From Termitomyces sp. T153 (lineage: Eukaryota > Basidiomycota > Agaricomycetes > Agaricales > Lyophyllaceae): a stretch of DNA of 64,000 nucleotides. Under the pieces are notes generated by a model, which had not been told where the DNA came from, made no database searches, and saw only the letters and a program-made list of their open reading frames with translations. Numbering within the stretch: the stretch's first letter is position 1; every line of letters begins with the position of its first letter. The stretch covers positions 1 through 64,000 of the forward strand of contig JACKQL020000113.1 in the NCBI GenBank assembly GCA_018296165.2. Direction: 5' to 3'. Positions 1-10,903 of the stretch are shown here, piece by piece. A program made the translations under genes and the position numbers.

Positions 1-317
1 CACAAAGTCGGATATCTCCGGACAATGCCGGTAACAATGATCAGTCAAGAGGAAACTTAGAACGTCTGAACTATCTTGATACATAATTGAATCGCGCACT
101 TGGGACATCACTTCTTCCGGAACTGCGGCGCACAACAGTTTCAAATCGCAAAATTGCCTGCAACCTCACTAGGGGCGTATGATCTATAATTCTAGGAACC
201 TTCGTTGGGGAACTCAGACGACGCATCTGAGGCTGACGACGCATCTGGAAACTGCTCTAAAGCAAAACAAAAACAATAGAAGTCAGCCACCAGATTTCAT
301 GCTCTGACGGAACCCTC
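1..317. other. 5' flank, no gene assigned
   Basis: No convincing coding exon is seen. The frame of the downstream lyase stays open for some distance upstream of its first ATG, so a short upstream exon carrying a signal peptide could lie here, but I could not place its splice sites. Confidence 0.3.
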
Positions 318-2186
318 ATGTCTACGCTGTCTCTCGCTGTGGCATCAGGACAAGGTGTCCTTGTATCTCCATCCACAGTGGTATCAGCTGTATCAAGTGT
401 ACCTATAACATGGATCTCTGGAGCAAACCTCTCACCGGGCGATCCACAAGATACAGTTGCTGATACTGAGTCTCCTGTCTTCTCAGCTGTAGCCCCAACA
501 CCTTCTCCACACCTACTAGCATCAAATGTACCTATAGATCCTCAGCCGACGACGCAGATCTCTACACTAACAGTCACCGAAACATTGACAATCACTGTAT
601 CTGCCCCGTCCTCCTCCTCCACTCCTGTTCCTGCTCCTGCTAGGAATGCCAGTTCACCCACAATCGAGTGGCAAAACCCCAGAAGAATGGACGACCTCAG
701 TGCCTTCAACATCTCCGCCTTCTCAGGCGGTAAAGACAACCTCGAAGTCGTACAAGGCATCCCCGCCAGCATTGCCTCCGCCTCCGCCTCCATATCGAGC
801 GCTTCCTCACCCGACGACCTAGACTCAGACCCCGACCCTGACCCCCAAGTATTCAACCAAACCCCCATCCTCCTCGCCTCGCACAAACCCCACAGACGCA
901 CAAAATGGCGAACCACTGAATCCGCCATCCAGCTCTTCTACCCCGCCGGCTCCATCAACCCCGCCCAACGACCCGTCGGCGGTGCCCAGTTCTACGCGAC
1001 GCCTCTCGATCTCACGGGCGCGCGCAACGTCTCGCTCGGGTACAGCGTTTTCTTCCCTGAAAACTTCGATTGGGTCCTCGGCGGGAAGATGCCGGGGTTA
1101 TATGGAGGACACGCGGGGTGCTCGGGCGGTAATGCGGCGCTGGATTGTTGGAGTACGAGGCTGATGTGGAGGAAGGCGGGCGAGGGTGAGCTGTACCTTG
1201 TGAGTTTTCCTTTTCTTCTACTGTTGTTGTTACTGGTACTGCCAAGACGGGTTCAGACGACTGATTTTCGTTTTTTTTCTATTTTTTTGGGACCATGAAC
1301 GCAGTACGCGCCGAAGGACAAACAGACTACCGAGCTGTGCGACGACCCCCGATCTGTCTGCGATGCCAAATATGGGTTCTCAATAGGTCGTGGGTCGTTC
1401 TTATGGGGCGCAGGCAGATGGACGAGCGTCCTCCAAACTGTCACGCTCAACACGCCAGGCAAGCAAGACGGCTCTTTCACACTCGACGTCAACGGAGTGC
1501 GCGTCATCGATCGCAGAGACGTTTTTTATCGAGATGTGACGTCGAAGACGCATCCGGGCGGTGGTAATTCGGGTTCGAGTTCGGGAGGAGGAGGCCTCGG
1601 TGGGCTGCTAGGCACGCTGTTGAGCGATTTGTTCAGACGGGAGTATGAGACGGGGGGTGTGGGTCTCCAGGGGCCGACTGTGACGGCAGCGGCGGCTACG
1701 ACGGCGGTGGAAAACTCGGCTGGGGTCGTGCAGGCTCAGCCTATGTATATGCAGATGTACGAGGCTCAGCAGGGATGGGCGATACCGACGCCAGGACCTG
1801 CTAGCGTGGACGCAGAGATCGCATCGACGTCCACCACGACCACGACTACAACCACGACCACGGCGGCGGGGGCGGGGAAGGTGGCGGCAAGCGATCCACA
1901 ACCCACATCACCTCCCGATTTATCTGCACAGCAAACCGACGACGTTGAGATATCGGTAGAAGCGCATAATCCGCCTGTTGGATTCAAGGGGCTATTTTTC
2001 AGGTAAGCCTGAGCCCGGGCGGTTTCATTTCGCATTTGCTGATGGATAGTTAATGGCGTTCGTAGCTCGTTCTTTGGAGGCCACAGTGCACGCTACGCTA
2101 CGCCGACAGACCAATACGTATGGTTCAAAGATTTTTATATGTCTTACAACTCTCCAGAACCAGGCCCGGATTCCGATGCGCTGTAA
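318..2186 (+). CDS. Polysaccharide lyase family 14-like protein
   Basis: Exons 318-1199, 1305-2002 and 2066-2186 join to 566 residues. Residues about 197-375 carry the fungal PL14 core: the GGKMPGLYGG segment (about 255-264), a Cys-rich CSGG turn, the STRLMWR strand and, just after the first junction, YAPKDKQTTELC. The last exon supplies the closing strands (FFGGHSARYATP, YVWFKDFYMSY), which confirms both introns. PL14 enzymes cleave uronic-acid polymers such as glucuronan or alginate by beta-elimination. The core is interrupted at about 375-523 by a Gly/Ser/Thr-rich insert with a poly-Thr run (about 471-481). The first 190 residues are Ser/Thr/Pro-rich and do not look like a signal peptide, although an extracellular enzyme is expected, so the true N-terminus may lie further upstream. 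Family assignment is firm; substrate is unknown. Confidence 0.85.
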
Positions 2187-2542
2187 TACGTCGTCGAAGG
2201 CTCAGATTCGGGTTCTCGTTCGGAAAGGGCAGGACTGTAACAAGTGGTCAATCGAAAGCAATGAGCATTGAACAATAGATAAAGTGATAATGAGAAATTA
2301 CAAGAACAGCGAAAAATAGGAAACGAAAATGCGATGCGGATCAGTATCAATAACTTATGATGAGTATAATTTACATAGATATCAAGTCCGTTCCTAGGCT
2401 TTTTTTTTAGAAAAAGATTGAGTGATTTAGCTTTTAGGTATCTAGTCAAGCGTAGTGTGTGTGGGTATCACTGCATTCAATAGAATTCAATGAATGTTGG
2501 GTGTAGGTTGCGTGTGGGTGTGATGGGCGTGAAGAGTCGAGT
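2187..2542. other. Convergent intergenic region, lyase / transporter
   Basis: This A+T-rich stretch between the stop of the PL14-like gene and the stop of the SLC41-like gene must hold both 3' UTRs. It contains an AATAGATAAA-like stretch near 2273 but no coding signal. Confidence 0.4.
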
Positions 2543-4519
2543 CTATGAATCAGGCTTAACGCGCACGTCAATAAAGAGCTGCACAAGCTCGAAGCACATA
2601 GCGAGTAAAATATGTCCGACGAGGTCCATGAGCGCCGAATGGATAGGTAAAGCGTACATATCTGGATCGCAGTCTTTCGACCAGAGGTAATGCGTGAGTC
2701 GTTTAGCGACGTACAGCGATATGAGTTCCTATTCCAAACAGAATCAGCTCGATCAAATCTAGAGTGGGATTATGTGCTTACGGCGCAGAAAAAGAAGAAG
2801 ACGGAGAGTAGGACGAATGTGAGTGGGAGACGGAGCCAGCCTAGTCCGCGTAGGATGGCGAGGAAGATGATGTCTACTGGGAGTGTGACGAGCGCGAGTG
2901 TGATCATCACAAGCCGCGTGCTTGGTTCGGAGGTTTTGCTGTTGCTGTTACTGCTACTGCTGCTATCGCTGCTCGTGAGAGCATCGGGGGATACGAGGGA
3001 GAGTGCACCGGCGTGTAGGGATGTGGAGAGTCGGGATATCAATATTGATCCTACGCTTCCTGGTAGATCTGCGAAAGGCGTCACGTCAGCTAGCACCCAA
3101 GCCCAAGCTCGAAGCGATTACAGGACATCTCATGATAGAAAAAGAAACGAAGCCACGCACCGCTTATAACAACAGAAAGCAACATGAATCCCTCATACCT
3201 GCTCGCGAACGTATCGAGCACGATCCCTGCGCCGCAGCTCAGGACCATGGCGCCGAGAAGCGGAGGCCAGCCTTGGTAAAGGAGGGGGCGGACGTGGGGG
3301 TTGCGCATTGTGACGACAAGGCAGAAGAAGGCGAAGCAGATGATGAGGATGCCAAAGATGAAGGGAATGGGGGTGTGGATGACGCCAATGAGGGTGGCGG
3401 AAACGGCGCTCATCCAGAGGAGAGTGACGAGGTCGCCGAGACAAGAGGCGACGGGGGGCGCAATGTTGTCTGGTGTGAGTGGGCGGATGTCAGACAGAGG
3501 AGAGGATGGGGTGGAAGGACGTACCGGGATCACGGCCGTACCATCTACATATGACTATGAGTGCGCACATGAATGATCCGAGAACGACGCTGGAGAGTGC
3601 AGCAGCGGTCATGCCTGTCGAGGCGACCATTGCGAGTCTGTTGGACAGATATGGTGAGAAAGAGGTTCTGCTACATCAAGGGGATGGACTACCAACTTTT
3701 CGATGATGAAGGAATTATAATTATCCGTCGGGATGGGTATAGATTGCCGCGATATCAGCGAGGAAACATCGAGAGCGCGGGTTGTCAGGTTGGTCATGGA
3801 TGTATTGTTCAAAGACGAGATAGGCGCTGGTGTTGAGCGAGGTAGGATTATACCTAGTAGGTACGCTATCCAGGCTGCTATGAACGAGACGACTGCAGCT
3901 TGGACTTGGAGCAATGCAAGGTTTCCTAGAATCATTGAACGACAAATGGTGGGGTCGTCTAGCTGGCCTATATTGGCTGCTGTACATAGACGTGCGGAGA
4001 GGTTCATTTCTAGGTTTCCTTTGAGGTTAAGAAGGACAGGTATGATCATAATGAGTTGGTGGACTTCTTTCATTGCGTGCCAGTGCTGCAGTGGGAAATT
4101 TAGTGGTCAGCAGAAGATACAGAGAGACACTTACAGAGACATTATCCAGAAATTTGCCAGTAAGTAAGAGACCTACGGTTGTTAGTGAAAGGGTTGGTGC
4201 ACTCTAATGTGGTACATGGGTTGGCGCCAGGTAACGCGTTGGATATTCATACCTCGGTGACAATGCCTCGTATTTGGGGCCAGAGATATCTTGCGTTTTT
4301 CAAAAGACCGCTGGAAGTAAGACTATGCCCATAAGAGCGCAAAAGCGCCCGATGACTGTCTTCGTCGTCATCATCGTCGTCGTCGTCGTCAATGTTGTGG
4401 AGGTCGATGCTATCTCTGACAGACTGGGGTGGGGGCTTCTCCTCAATGTCGTTGAGGCCAGTCATCTCGATATCGTCCTCGAGCAAGCGAGATTGTTCTG
4501 CACGAGGCCGAGAGGACAT
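2543..4519 (-). CDS. SLC41/MgtE-type divalent cation (Mg2+) transporter
   Basis: Seven exons on the minus strand (4253-4519, 4135-4203, 3697-4085, 3525-3637, 3161-3469, 2782-3068, 2543-2728) give 539 residues. The first half contains the family signature LNLKGNLEMNLSARL followed by CTAANIG (about 132-154); the second half repeats it as DNIAPPVASCLGDLVTLL (from 280) and as GSILISRLSTSLH (about 388). This is the duplicated MgtE integral-membrane unit of SLC41 proteins, with roughly ten hydrophobic helices. The acidic N-terminus has a poly-Asp run (about 55-63). Expected role: Mg2+ transport across the plasma or an organelle membrane. The exon 3 donor (GTTGGT, 3696) is weak but is the only one that restores the frame. 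The start is the ATG at 4519; an upstream in-frame ATG at 4591 is less likely because it leaves only about 175 bp to ada3. Confidence 0.88.
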
Positions 4520-4765
4520 GGCAGCGGGAAATGGAGATTTATTTACGAATATTTTTGAGGAAATAATGGCGTGTGAAAATGTGTTGTTCACTCTGACCCC
4601 GACTCTTTCGAAATCACGGCCGCGCGCGCCTCAAGCTCAAGTCCCGCCAATTTCTGCATCTTGCCGCGTCCAAACTCGTCCATTGCGCCACACAGCACCG
4701 GCAGTCGTCGTCCTGCCCAGCCGTTTCGTGCTCTTCGCCGGCGCCGCCACCCACGCTAGCGACAG
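4520..4765. promoter_or_regulatory. Bidirectional promoter region, transporter / ada3
   Basis: About 246 bp separate the divergent start codons of the SLC41-like gene and ada3. The segment is G+C-rich with many CpGs and pyrimidine runs, as expected for a shared housekeeping promoter. No TATA box or named factor site is obvious. Confidence 0.5.
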
Positions 4766-7065
4766 ATGTCGTCAAAGCTTCATCCGTTTCCTCCGGCCTC
4801 GCCGTTCCAGTCCTCGTTGCTCAGGAAGACCCCGGACTCGATACCATCCACCACCGAACTCGAATTCCTACACGATGAGCTCAGGGAACTCCGCAGTGTG
4901 ACTCTCCGGCGGTCGAAGAAGGCCGGGGAGGACCTCAAGGCTATCGAGGAGTCGATGCGGCGCATGAAGGAAAAGGAGAAGGGAAAGGCGAAAGCGATTG
5001 ACAAGGTCAAGAGGGAACGTGACTGTACGTGAATTTTATTAACCACGCGTCCATACCCTTCTTCATATTGCAAAATCTGACATATCTACTGCGATAATCC
5101 AGTTACACCAAAACTCGAAGCCGATGACAGCCAATCGCTTGGTTCATATCACGGCCACTCTTCGAAACCACGTCTGTCGTCCCACCCCATATCGTCCCTA
5201 CCGGCTTCGGCCCGGTCCTCACTGGACCCTCGCAGATCGCAAGTTATTCAGCTCTCCAGCACTGATACCATTGCTCATTCGTCGCAATATAGTGCTGCAG
5301 AAGATCTCAAGAAGAAGAAAAAGAAACGGAAACGCGAACTTGAAGACAGTGATGCCGAACGAGGCAAGCATAACACAAAACAAAGAAAAAACTCACAGAC
5401 TTCTTCTGACGCCACACTAGATCTCCAACGTCCGCGCAAACAAACGCCACCCGTCGCTGTACACCTCCAACACCCGCCACCCCAACCAAAAGCCCAGAAA
5501 TCCGTAGCTTCTTCCTCCCAACCCCCAACCAAGGTAACCTTTTATTTTTCTCATCCCTGCCCACACTATGTAAAATACAAATAAAACCCTACCCAGACCG
5601 GCCCCGACTTCTCCCTGCCCCCAACGCACGCCCACGGCCTCCTACCGCCCCGCCCACCGATACCCCCGCCCCCAATACCCGGACCAAGCAAGCCCACCGA
5701 GGTCCAAGAAGACTTCAGCAAAACCAAAGCTCCATCCCAGGTGACAGTGACGACGTTCTACACGAGCATCGAGCCATGGCTGCGTAACATCCGCGAGGAA
5801 GACGTCGGGTTCCTCGAACATACAGGCGACGAACTCGAGCCGTATATTTTACCCAAGCTTGGGAGACATTATCTTGATGTATGGGACGACCAGGATGCGG
5901 GGCGTATAGCGGTTTCTTTGTCGGGGCAGGATGGCGGTGCGGGTGCGGACAATGCACAGTCACAGGTGCAGGGTCAAGGGCAAGGGCAAGGGCAAGCACA
6001 AGCACAAGCACAAACGCACTCGTTCGGCGCACCTATACCAAAGTGGGACCCGTCGACGCTTGGGGAGGTCGATCTGTGCACGGAGGAGCACGGGCACGGC
6101 CCGCTGACGGAGCGGGTGATCAGTGCGTTGTTGGATATCGCAGATTCAGAGTGGAAGGGCGTGAAAGCGGCGGAGGATGCGATGGAGGGACGGCCGGGAG
6201 GGAGTGGGGCGGCGGCGGCGAGGAAGGAAAGGCTGAACGTCACGGAGCTGGAGGTGAGGATAAGAGATACGATGAGATATCATGGGCTTTTAGATGGGGT
6301 GGTGCGTTTGATTCTTGCGCGTTTTCGAGGGTTTCTTTTGGGCTGATTGAAACCACTACTTTTGACAAAACTGACAAATAGCCTGAATACGCGGATAAAG
6401 TCGACGATCCGATCGCGACTGCGCTGCGTCAGGCGCAGAGAGAGTTGCGGCGCGTAGTGGCGACGAATAAGGCGCGCAAAGAACGGCTCGTGAGTATCGC
6501 GCGTGATCGGCTGGGGTACCAGGAGTACATTGAGCTGCGCGACTCGCTCGACAAGAATATCTCGAACCTATACGCAAAGTTGCAGCGTAAAGACGCGCCG
6601 AAGGCTATCAAGAAGAAGAAGCAGAAGAGCGGGGACGCGCACTCACACAATAGTAGTAGCGGCAGCGGCGGTGCGGGTTCGGGCGGGGGTGCGGACGAGA
6701 CGAACGGCGTCAGCGTGCCGGGCCCGTGTCCGGCGGCGCTCGGGTTCCACACGGACGACGAGATGAAGTTGCGCGTGAGTGAGCAGTTGATGCAGCTTGT
6801 GGAGACGAGGAGGCAGTGGGTCGATACGGTTGGTGCAGTGTTTGAGGCGAAGGAGAGGGAGCAGCCTGGTAGGATTTGGGGGTTCCCGAGGGAGAGTGTG
6901 TATGTTGGGATTGAGGAGGCGGTAAGGGAGGAGATGGGTCAGATGGAGGCGGGTGAAGGCGCAAGTGCCGGTATGGATGTGGATATAGAAGGGCCGCTAC
7001 GGACTAGTAATGATAAGGGGAAAGGGAAAGGGAAGGCGCGGGATGATGCGATGGATGTAGGGTAG
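4766..7065 (+). CDS. ada3: SAGA/ADA histone acetyltransferase subunit Ada3 (Ngg1)
   Basis: Exons 4766-5024, 5103-5533, 5597-6301 and 6382-7065 give 692 residues. The N-terminus has a charged, probably coiled-coil stretch (about 30-87), then a Ser/Pro/Lys-rich linker with a KKKKKKRKR run that could serve in nuclear import. The Ada3 C-terminal domain starts at about 284 with FYTSIEPWLRNIREEDVGF and continues through PYILPKLGRHY, LTERVISALLDI, LEVRIRDTMRYHGLLDG, ADKVDDPIATALRQAQREL and LGYQEYIELRDSLDKNI. Ada3 bridges the Gcn5 acetyltransferase and Ada2 within SAGA/ADA. Two low-complexity inserts break the domain: Gln/Gly/Ala repeats near 5965-6020 and a Gly/Ser loop near 6650-6710. The tail is acidic and Lys-rich. 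All four junctions keep frame and family sequence. Confidence 0.9.
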
Positions 7066-7298
7066 TCCCTCAGTCTTCCCTTTTTTCTTCTATTCTTACG
7101 ACTGACCCGCTTTTTTAAATTCCTCTTTATTCCTTCATTTGTGCACCTTACATCGCTTATCCCTCCCTGCTCTTCGATTTCTGCTTTTTCTTGTGTGGGT
7201 ACTACATACAATGTGCTTTCGATTCCTCGAGTCGTGGACAGATATCACATCTCAGACCTCATTTTGCGGAATGTGCTCAACTACAAGGAACCTGAATT
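7066..7298. terminator. Shared 3' region between ada3 and the RPA34-like gene
   Basis: The two stop codons face each other across about 233 bp. T-rich runs on the plus strand (7080-7135) follow the ada3 stop and could carry its polyadenylation signals. No coding sequence is evident. Confidence 0.4.
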
Positions 7299-8404
7299 TC
7301 AAGACGTCTTGGCCTTTTTTAACTTTTTCTCCGACGACGCCTCCGCCCCTTCTCCTTTCCTCTTCCTCCCCTTCGCCTTCTTATCCACCTCTACCGCCAC
7401 CTCCTTGGCACGTTTCGCCTTTCTCTGCGCAGGCGAAGACGAAGGCGCAGCAGCAGCTTGCGACAGCGGTCCATCAACATCCATCTTATCCTCCCCATCC
7501 TTCGTCTTTTCCTTCTTCTCCGTTTCCTTCACCTTCACACGTCCACGTATCGCCTTTTTCTGCAGTGTAGGCGAGGACGACACGACAGCAGGCACATCGA
7601 CGTCCATTTTGTTTTTGTCCTCGCTTTTACCGCTTAGAGACCCGTAGGGCTGGAAGGAGTGCGTTAGCACGTCCTTGGGATAGTTCTCGCGGGGCGGTCG
7701 GGTGTAGGGCTGTATTTGTGCTGGGCTCGTTGATGCAGGATCTGGTGTCGGTGCGACAGCTTGTGCGGATACGACGAGGTGTCGTGCGATGGGTTTTGGT
7801 GCTGAGGAGTGAGGGGTGTCAGAACGCGAGTGATGATGATTAGTAGTCGGTTCTACACACCAGGATAGAGTTTCCCATTTTTGGTTTTACGCGGTAGAAG
7901 ACATGATAGGGCTTTGACTTCCTCGCCGCCGATGTTGGCATCGTCGTCCTCGCCCACAGACCATATATCGAACGTCGCATGTGTACGCTTTAGTGTAGCC
8001 ATCAGTGAGCTTTTCTTTGTGGACTTGAGAGTTTCTAGTGTCATATTTTCAAGGTATTTGGGTTTTATCTGTACGCGTTTTGAGTACCCCCATACCCGTC
8101 ACTATGAAATTCTCGAGGAGTTAAACGAGATTGTACATACACTCTCTGGCACACGAATCAGCCACAGTTCGGTGTCGTTGTCATTTGCAACTGTGTCCCA
8201 GTCGAATTCTCCTGCATCACCCGCGTCCTGGAGTAAAGTGACGCCAGCTGGTGGTTTGTAGTCCCAATTTGGGTCCGGGCCCTCGTTCTTGCCCTTTCCA
8301 TCAGTGGGTATGGCTACTGATTTTTTCTTGCCTTTGTCTTTGAGTTTCTTTGGTGGTGGTGTCGGCTCTCTGTCGGAGGAGGAAGACGAGTCTGAAGATA
8401 ACAT
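7299..8404 (-). CDS. Probable RNA polymerase I subunit RPA34 (A34.5-like)
   Basis: Exons 8141-8404, 7861-8068 and 7299-7801 (minus strand) give 324 residues. The core reads ELWLIRVPES then, across intron 1, IKPKYLENMTLETL, followed by strands such as ATFDIWSVGEDD and a segment ending YTRPPRENYPKDVLTHSFQPYGS. This arrangement (acidic start, WLIRxPxxxKPKYLE core, long Lys-rich tail) matches the fungal RPA34/CAST family, a Pol I subunit that pairs with RPA49 to stimulate rRNA transcription. The tail (about 190-324) is basic, with KRAK, KKAKGRKRK and KKLKKAK clusters that could act as nucleolar signals. The family is poorly conserved, so the call rests on architecture and the short core. The start is the ATG at 8404, just before the acidic Ser-rich run. 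Confidence 0.65.
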
Positions 8405-9419
8405 TATGCGACGGTTGAGAAAGGCTATACGCGGGATGTTTTCAAATATTATGTTGTGACCAATCATACCTTAACGATAAATCTAATCTAATCTTAAAAT
8501 ATCATTACTGGAAGCTTGAAACAGGGCTAGGACAAGATCCAAAAATGTGGAAAATTCAACTAATACAGGTCCGAAGGGCCTCCATTGAGCACTCAATATT
8601 CCAAATATTCGAACACAGTTTAAATTCGATTTTCATACATTCGTTCCAAGAAAATTCTTCATCTAATACAATTGTCAAGTCTCCACTATGTATTACAAAA
8701 ATTTAGTCAGATATGACTCTCATAACTTGCAGATTGTTCAACATTTCTAAATTGAACATTATTCATGAAATAATAATTGCCCATTCCTGGATCATTATAT
8801 TCATCATGTCCAGCATTTAGATAGACTTTACAATGCTGGCCCTTTTTTCCTGAAGATGGGAAATTGAAGAGGTTTAATGCTTTGTTGAGTTCTTATCTGA
8901 TAATTTGTTGTGCTTCTGTGCATGTTGAATAATGCATCATACAGGCCTGTGAACTGAACACTTGGCCTGGCCTCTGCAACATATATGAGGCAGGATGTGG
9001 AGCTGAAAAACAGCTGTAACCCCAATTCACTACTTACCAGATTTGGACAGACAGTTACATTACATATATTGAGACTGAACCTTATTATCCTTTCACATCT
9101 ATGTGTTGCCCACATCCTTCATCTTGCTTCATTTTTCTTCTTAAGACCTATAGGAGAGCTTCCCAGGGCCTCACTATGTATATTCAGTATGGGGAGCTGT
9201 GCATGTGTGTAGCTTTTATCTGCCTGTACTCATGTTACATAGTAATAAGATATAGTGTGGTCCCATTTCATTGTCTGAACTCCTGCAAGTGGAGACACAT
9301 GTCTTACAGCAGGCTGTAATGGCAAGGTGCACTTTATGGTGTAGACCTGACAAATCAAGCCATCACAAGCAGTGAGCAAGAGTTGAAGGGCTGGAGCAAG
9401 TAGTTCCAGCTAACCAGGT
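8405..9419. other. A+T-rich, CpG-poor intergenic DNA, no gene seen
   Basis: CpG becomes rare from about 8660 on. Reading frames are short and full of stops. The sequence resembles the big transposon island further right, but I recognise no element. Confidence 0.5.
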
Positions 9420-9985
9420 CCTCAAGTAAGGCAACTAAGAGTCAGGCCAAAGGTGGGTGATAAGTGAGGAGGCAATGCTGTAGATCCTTACACTTGGTTC
9501 AATGGATAGACTTGGTGAACACTGCTATTGTTTGGTCTGAGGATATTCTATCCTGCAGACAAAGGGGAAAGGTGTAAGGGGACAACCCTTATTAGGTAAC
9601 TTTGACTCTATCTGGCCTTAGTCATAGGTATAGCATCATCTCTAGCATATTCAACTGACCAGCTGCCAAGCCCCTGCACCCTCCAGTCAGTATTAGTCAG
9701 CCCTTCATAGTCATTGGACACTATTTCTCCTTTCAACATATTGTTAGTCATTACTGTTTAGCATACCCAGGCCACTTACCTCATATAGCATTAGTCAAAG
9801 CATAGCCACAGATGTAGTATATAAACTGGTCAGCAGGATAGAATATCCTCTGACTTAACAATAGCAGTGTTCTCCTGGCCTATACATTGAACCAACTATA
9901 GTAACCCCAGCATTGCTATCCATGCTCTGCTTTCTGTGCTCACTCCTTGCCTGACTCTTAGCCACCTTTGTGCTCCTTTGACTCT
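9420..9985. repeat. Inverted-repeat element with arms of about 140-160 bp
   Basis: The left arm (about 9421-9559) and the reverse complement of the right arm (about 9825-9985) share GGTTCAATG, GAACACTGCTATTGTT and GAGGATATTCTATCCTGC in the same order, together with an outer CTAAGAGTCAGGC. They enclose about 265 bp with no reading frame. The right half has a TATA-like GTATATAAAC (about 9817). It could be a MITE/foldback element or two inverted LTR fragments. The arms differ at many C/T and G/A positions, so it is old. Confidence 0.6.
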
Positions 9986-10149
9986 CACTTGTCACCTGTG
10001 TCTGCTTGCTCTTGCTGGGTTTACCCACAGAGTGTTCGTTGCTCTTACAAAAGGATGTACTTGGTAGTCAGTCTGGTGGCTAAGGAGAGTGCATACCATT
10101 GTGCCAAGCCTATTAGAGTTGGACACCCTGGAAATGAGTAGCCTTACAC

Positions 10150-10506
10150 TGACTAAAGATAAAAACTAGAGCCAGTAAGCAGGCTAAAAGAAACAAACTA
10201 AAGCTGGAAAGCAAGCTACAGAAAACAGCAAATAAAAGCAGGCCATAAAAAAAACTAAAGCTGGAAAAGCAACTTACAAACATGAAGCTGAAAAGCAGGC
10301 TACAGAAAAAGATGAGGCTGGAAAAGCAAGTTACAAACATGAAGCTGGAAAGCAGGCTAGAAGAAACTAAAGCTGGAGGGCAGGTTACAGAAAAAACTAA
10401 AAAGCAGGCTACCCATAGAAAATATTTGATGTAAAGCTGGAAAGCAGGTGAACAGAATAAGCTACAGAAAGAACTAAAGCTGGAAAGTAGGCTACAGAAA
10501 AAACTA
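10150..10506 (+). repeat. Minisatellite, about 30-bp AAGCTGGAAAGCAGGCTACAG units
   Basis: About ten degenerate copies of a purine-rich unit (core AAGCTGGAAAGCAGGCTACAGAAAA-type, shown here as AAGCTGGAAAGCAGGCTACA) run in tandem. Unit length varies through small A-run differences. It closes the small CpG-poor island just upstream of the SWIM/RING gene. Confidence 0.75.
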
Positions 10507-10903
10507 CATGTTTTTTCACAATCGGAATTTCAAAAATCCAGAAACACTGTCAGCGACTCACTAGCTTAAATTAATTGAGCTTCTTTTTTTCTGCAAAGTG
10601 GATAAACTGCATTGAGTCCCATTGAGTCAGCACAGTGCTGAGAGGATTGATATACATTCGTCTACTTCATCAGAAAAAGCTGGAAGCAGCCGAAGTCATC
10701 CGAGTTCACCCAACAGTAAAGCTGATCTCGTGACACTCACAACCCACACAAACTTAGACATGTCACATCACTACATCGCACATCACTACATTGCAAGAAT
10801 CAAACTGTGCGCTCGACCCACATTTTTCTCAAAGTATCGCAATCGCCATTGGCCTCATTCATCTTTTCATCCACATTCCGTTGTAAGAAAAAGACTATCG
10901 GTC

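Noticed and set aside
542..928. Minus-strand frame inside the lyase exon
   Set aside because: It is antisense to a coding exon with family-supported sequence; composition reflects the Ser/Pro-rich sense strand.
3003..3554. Plus-strand frame of 183 codons across the SLC41 gene
   Set aside because: The minus strand here encodes conserved transporter segments; the plus frame is a Glu/Asp/Arg-rich shadow.
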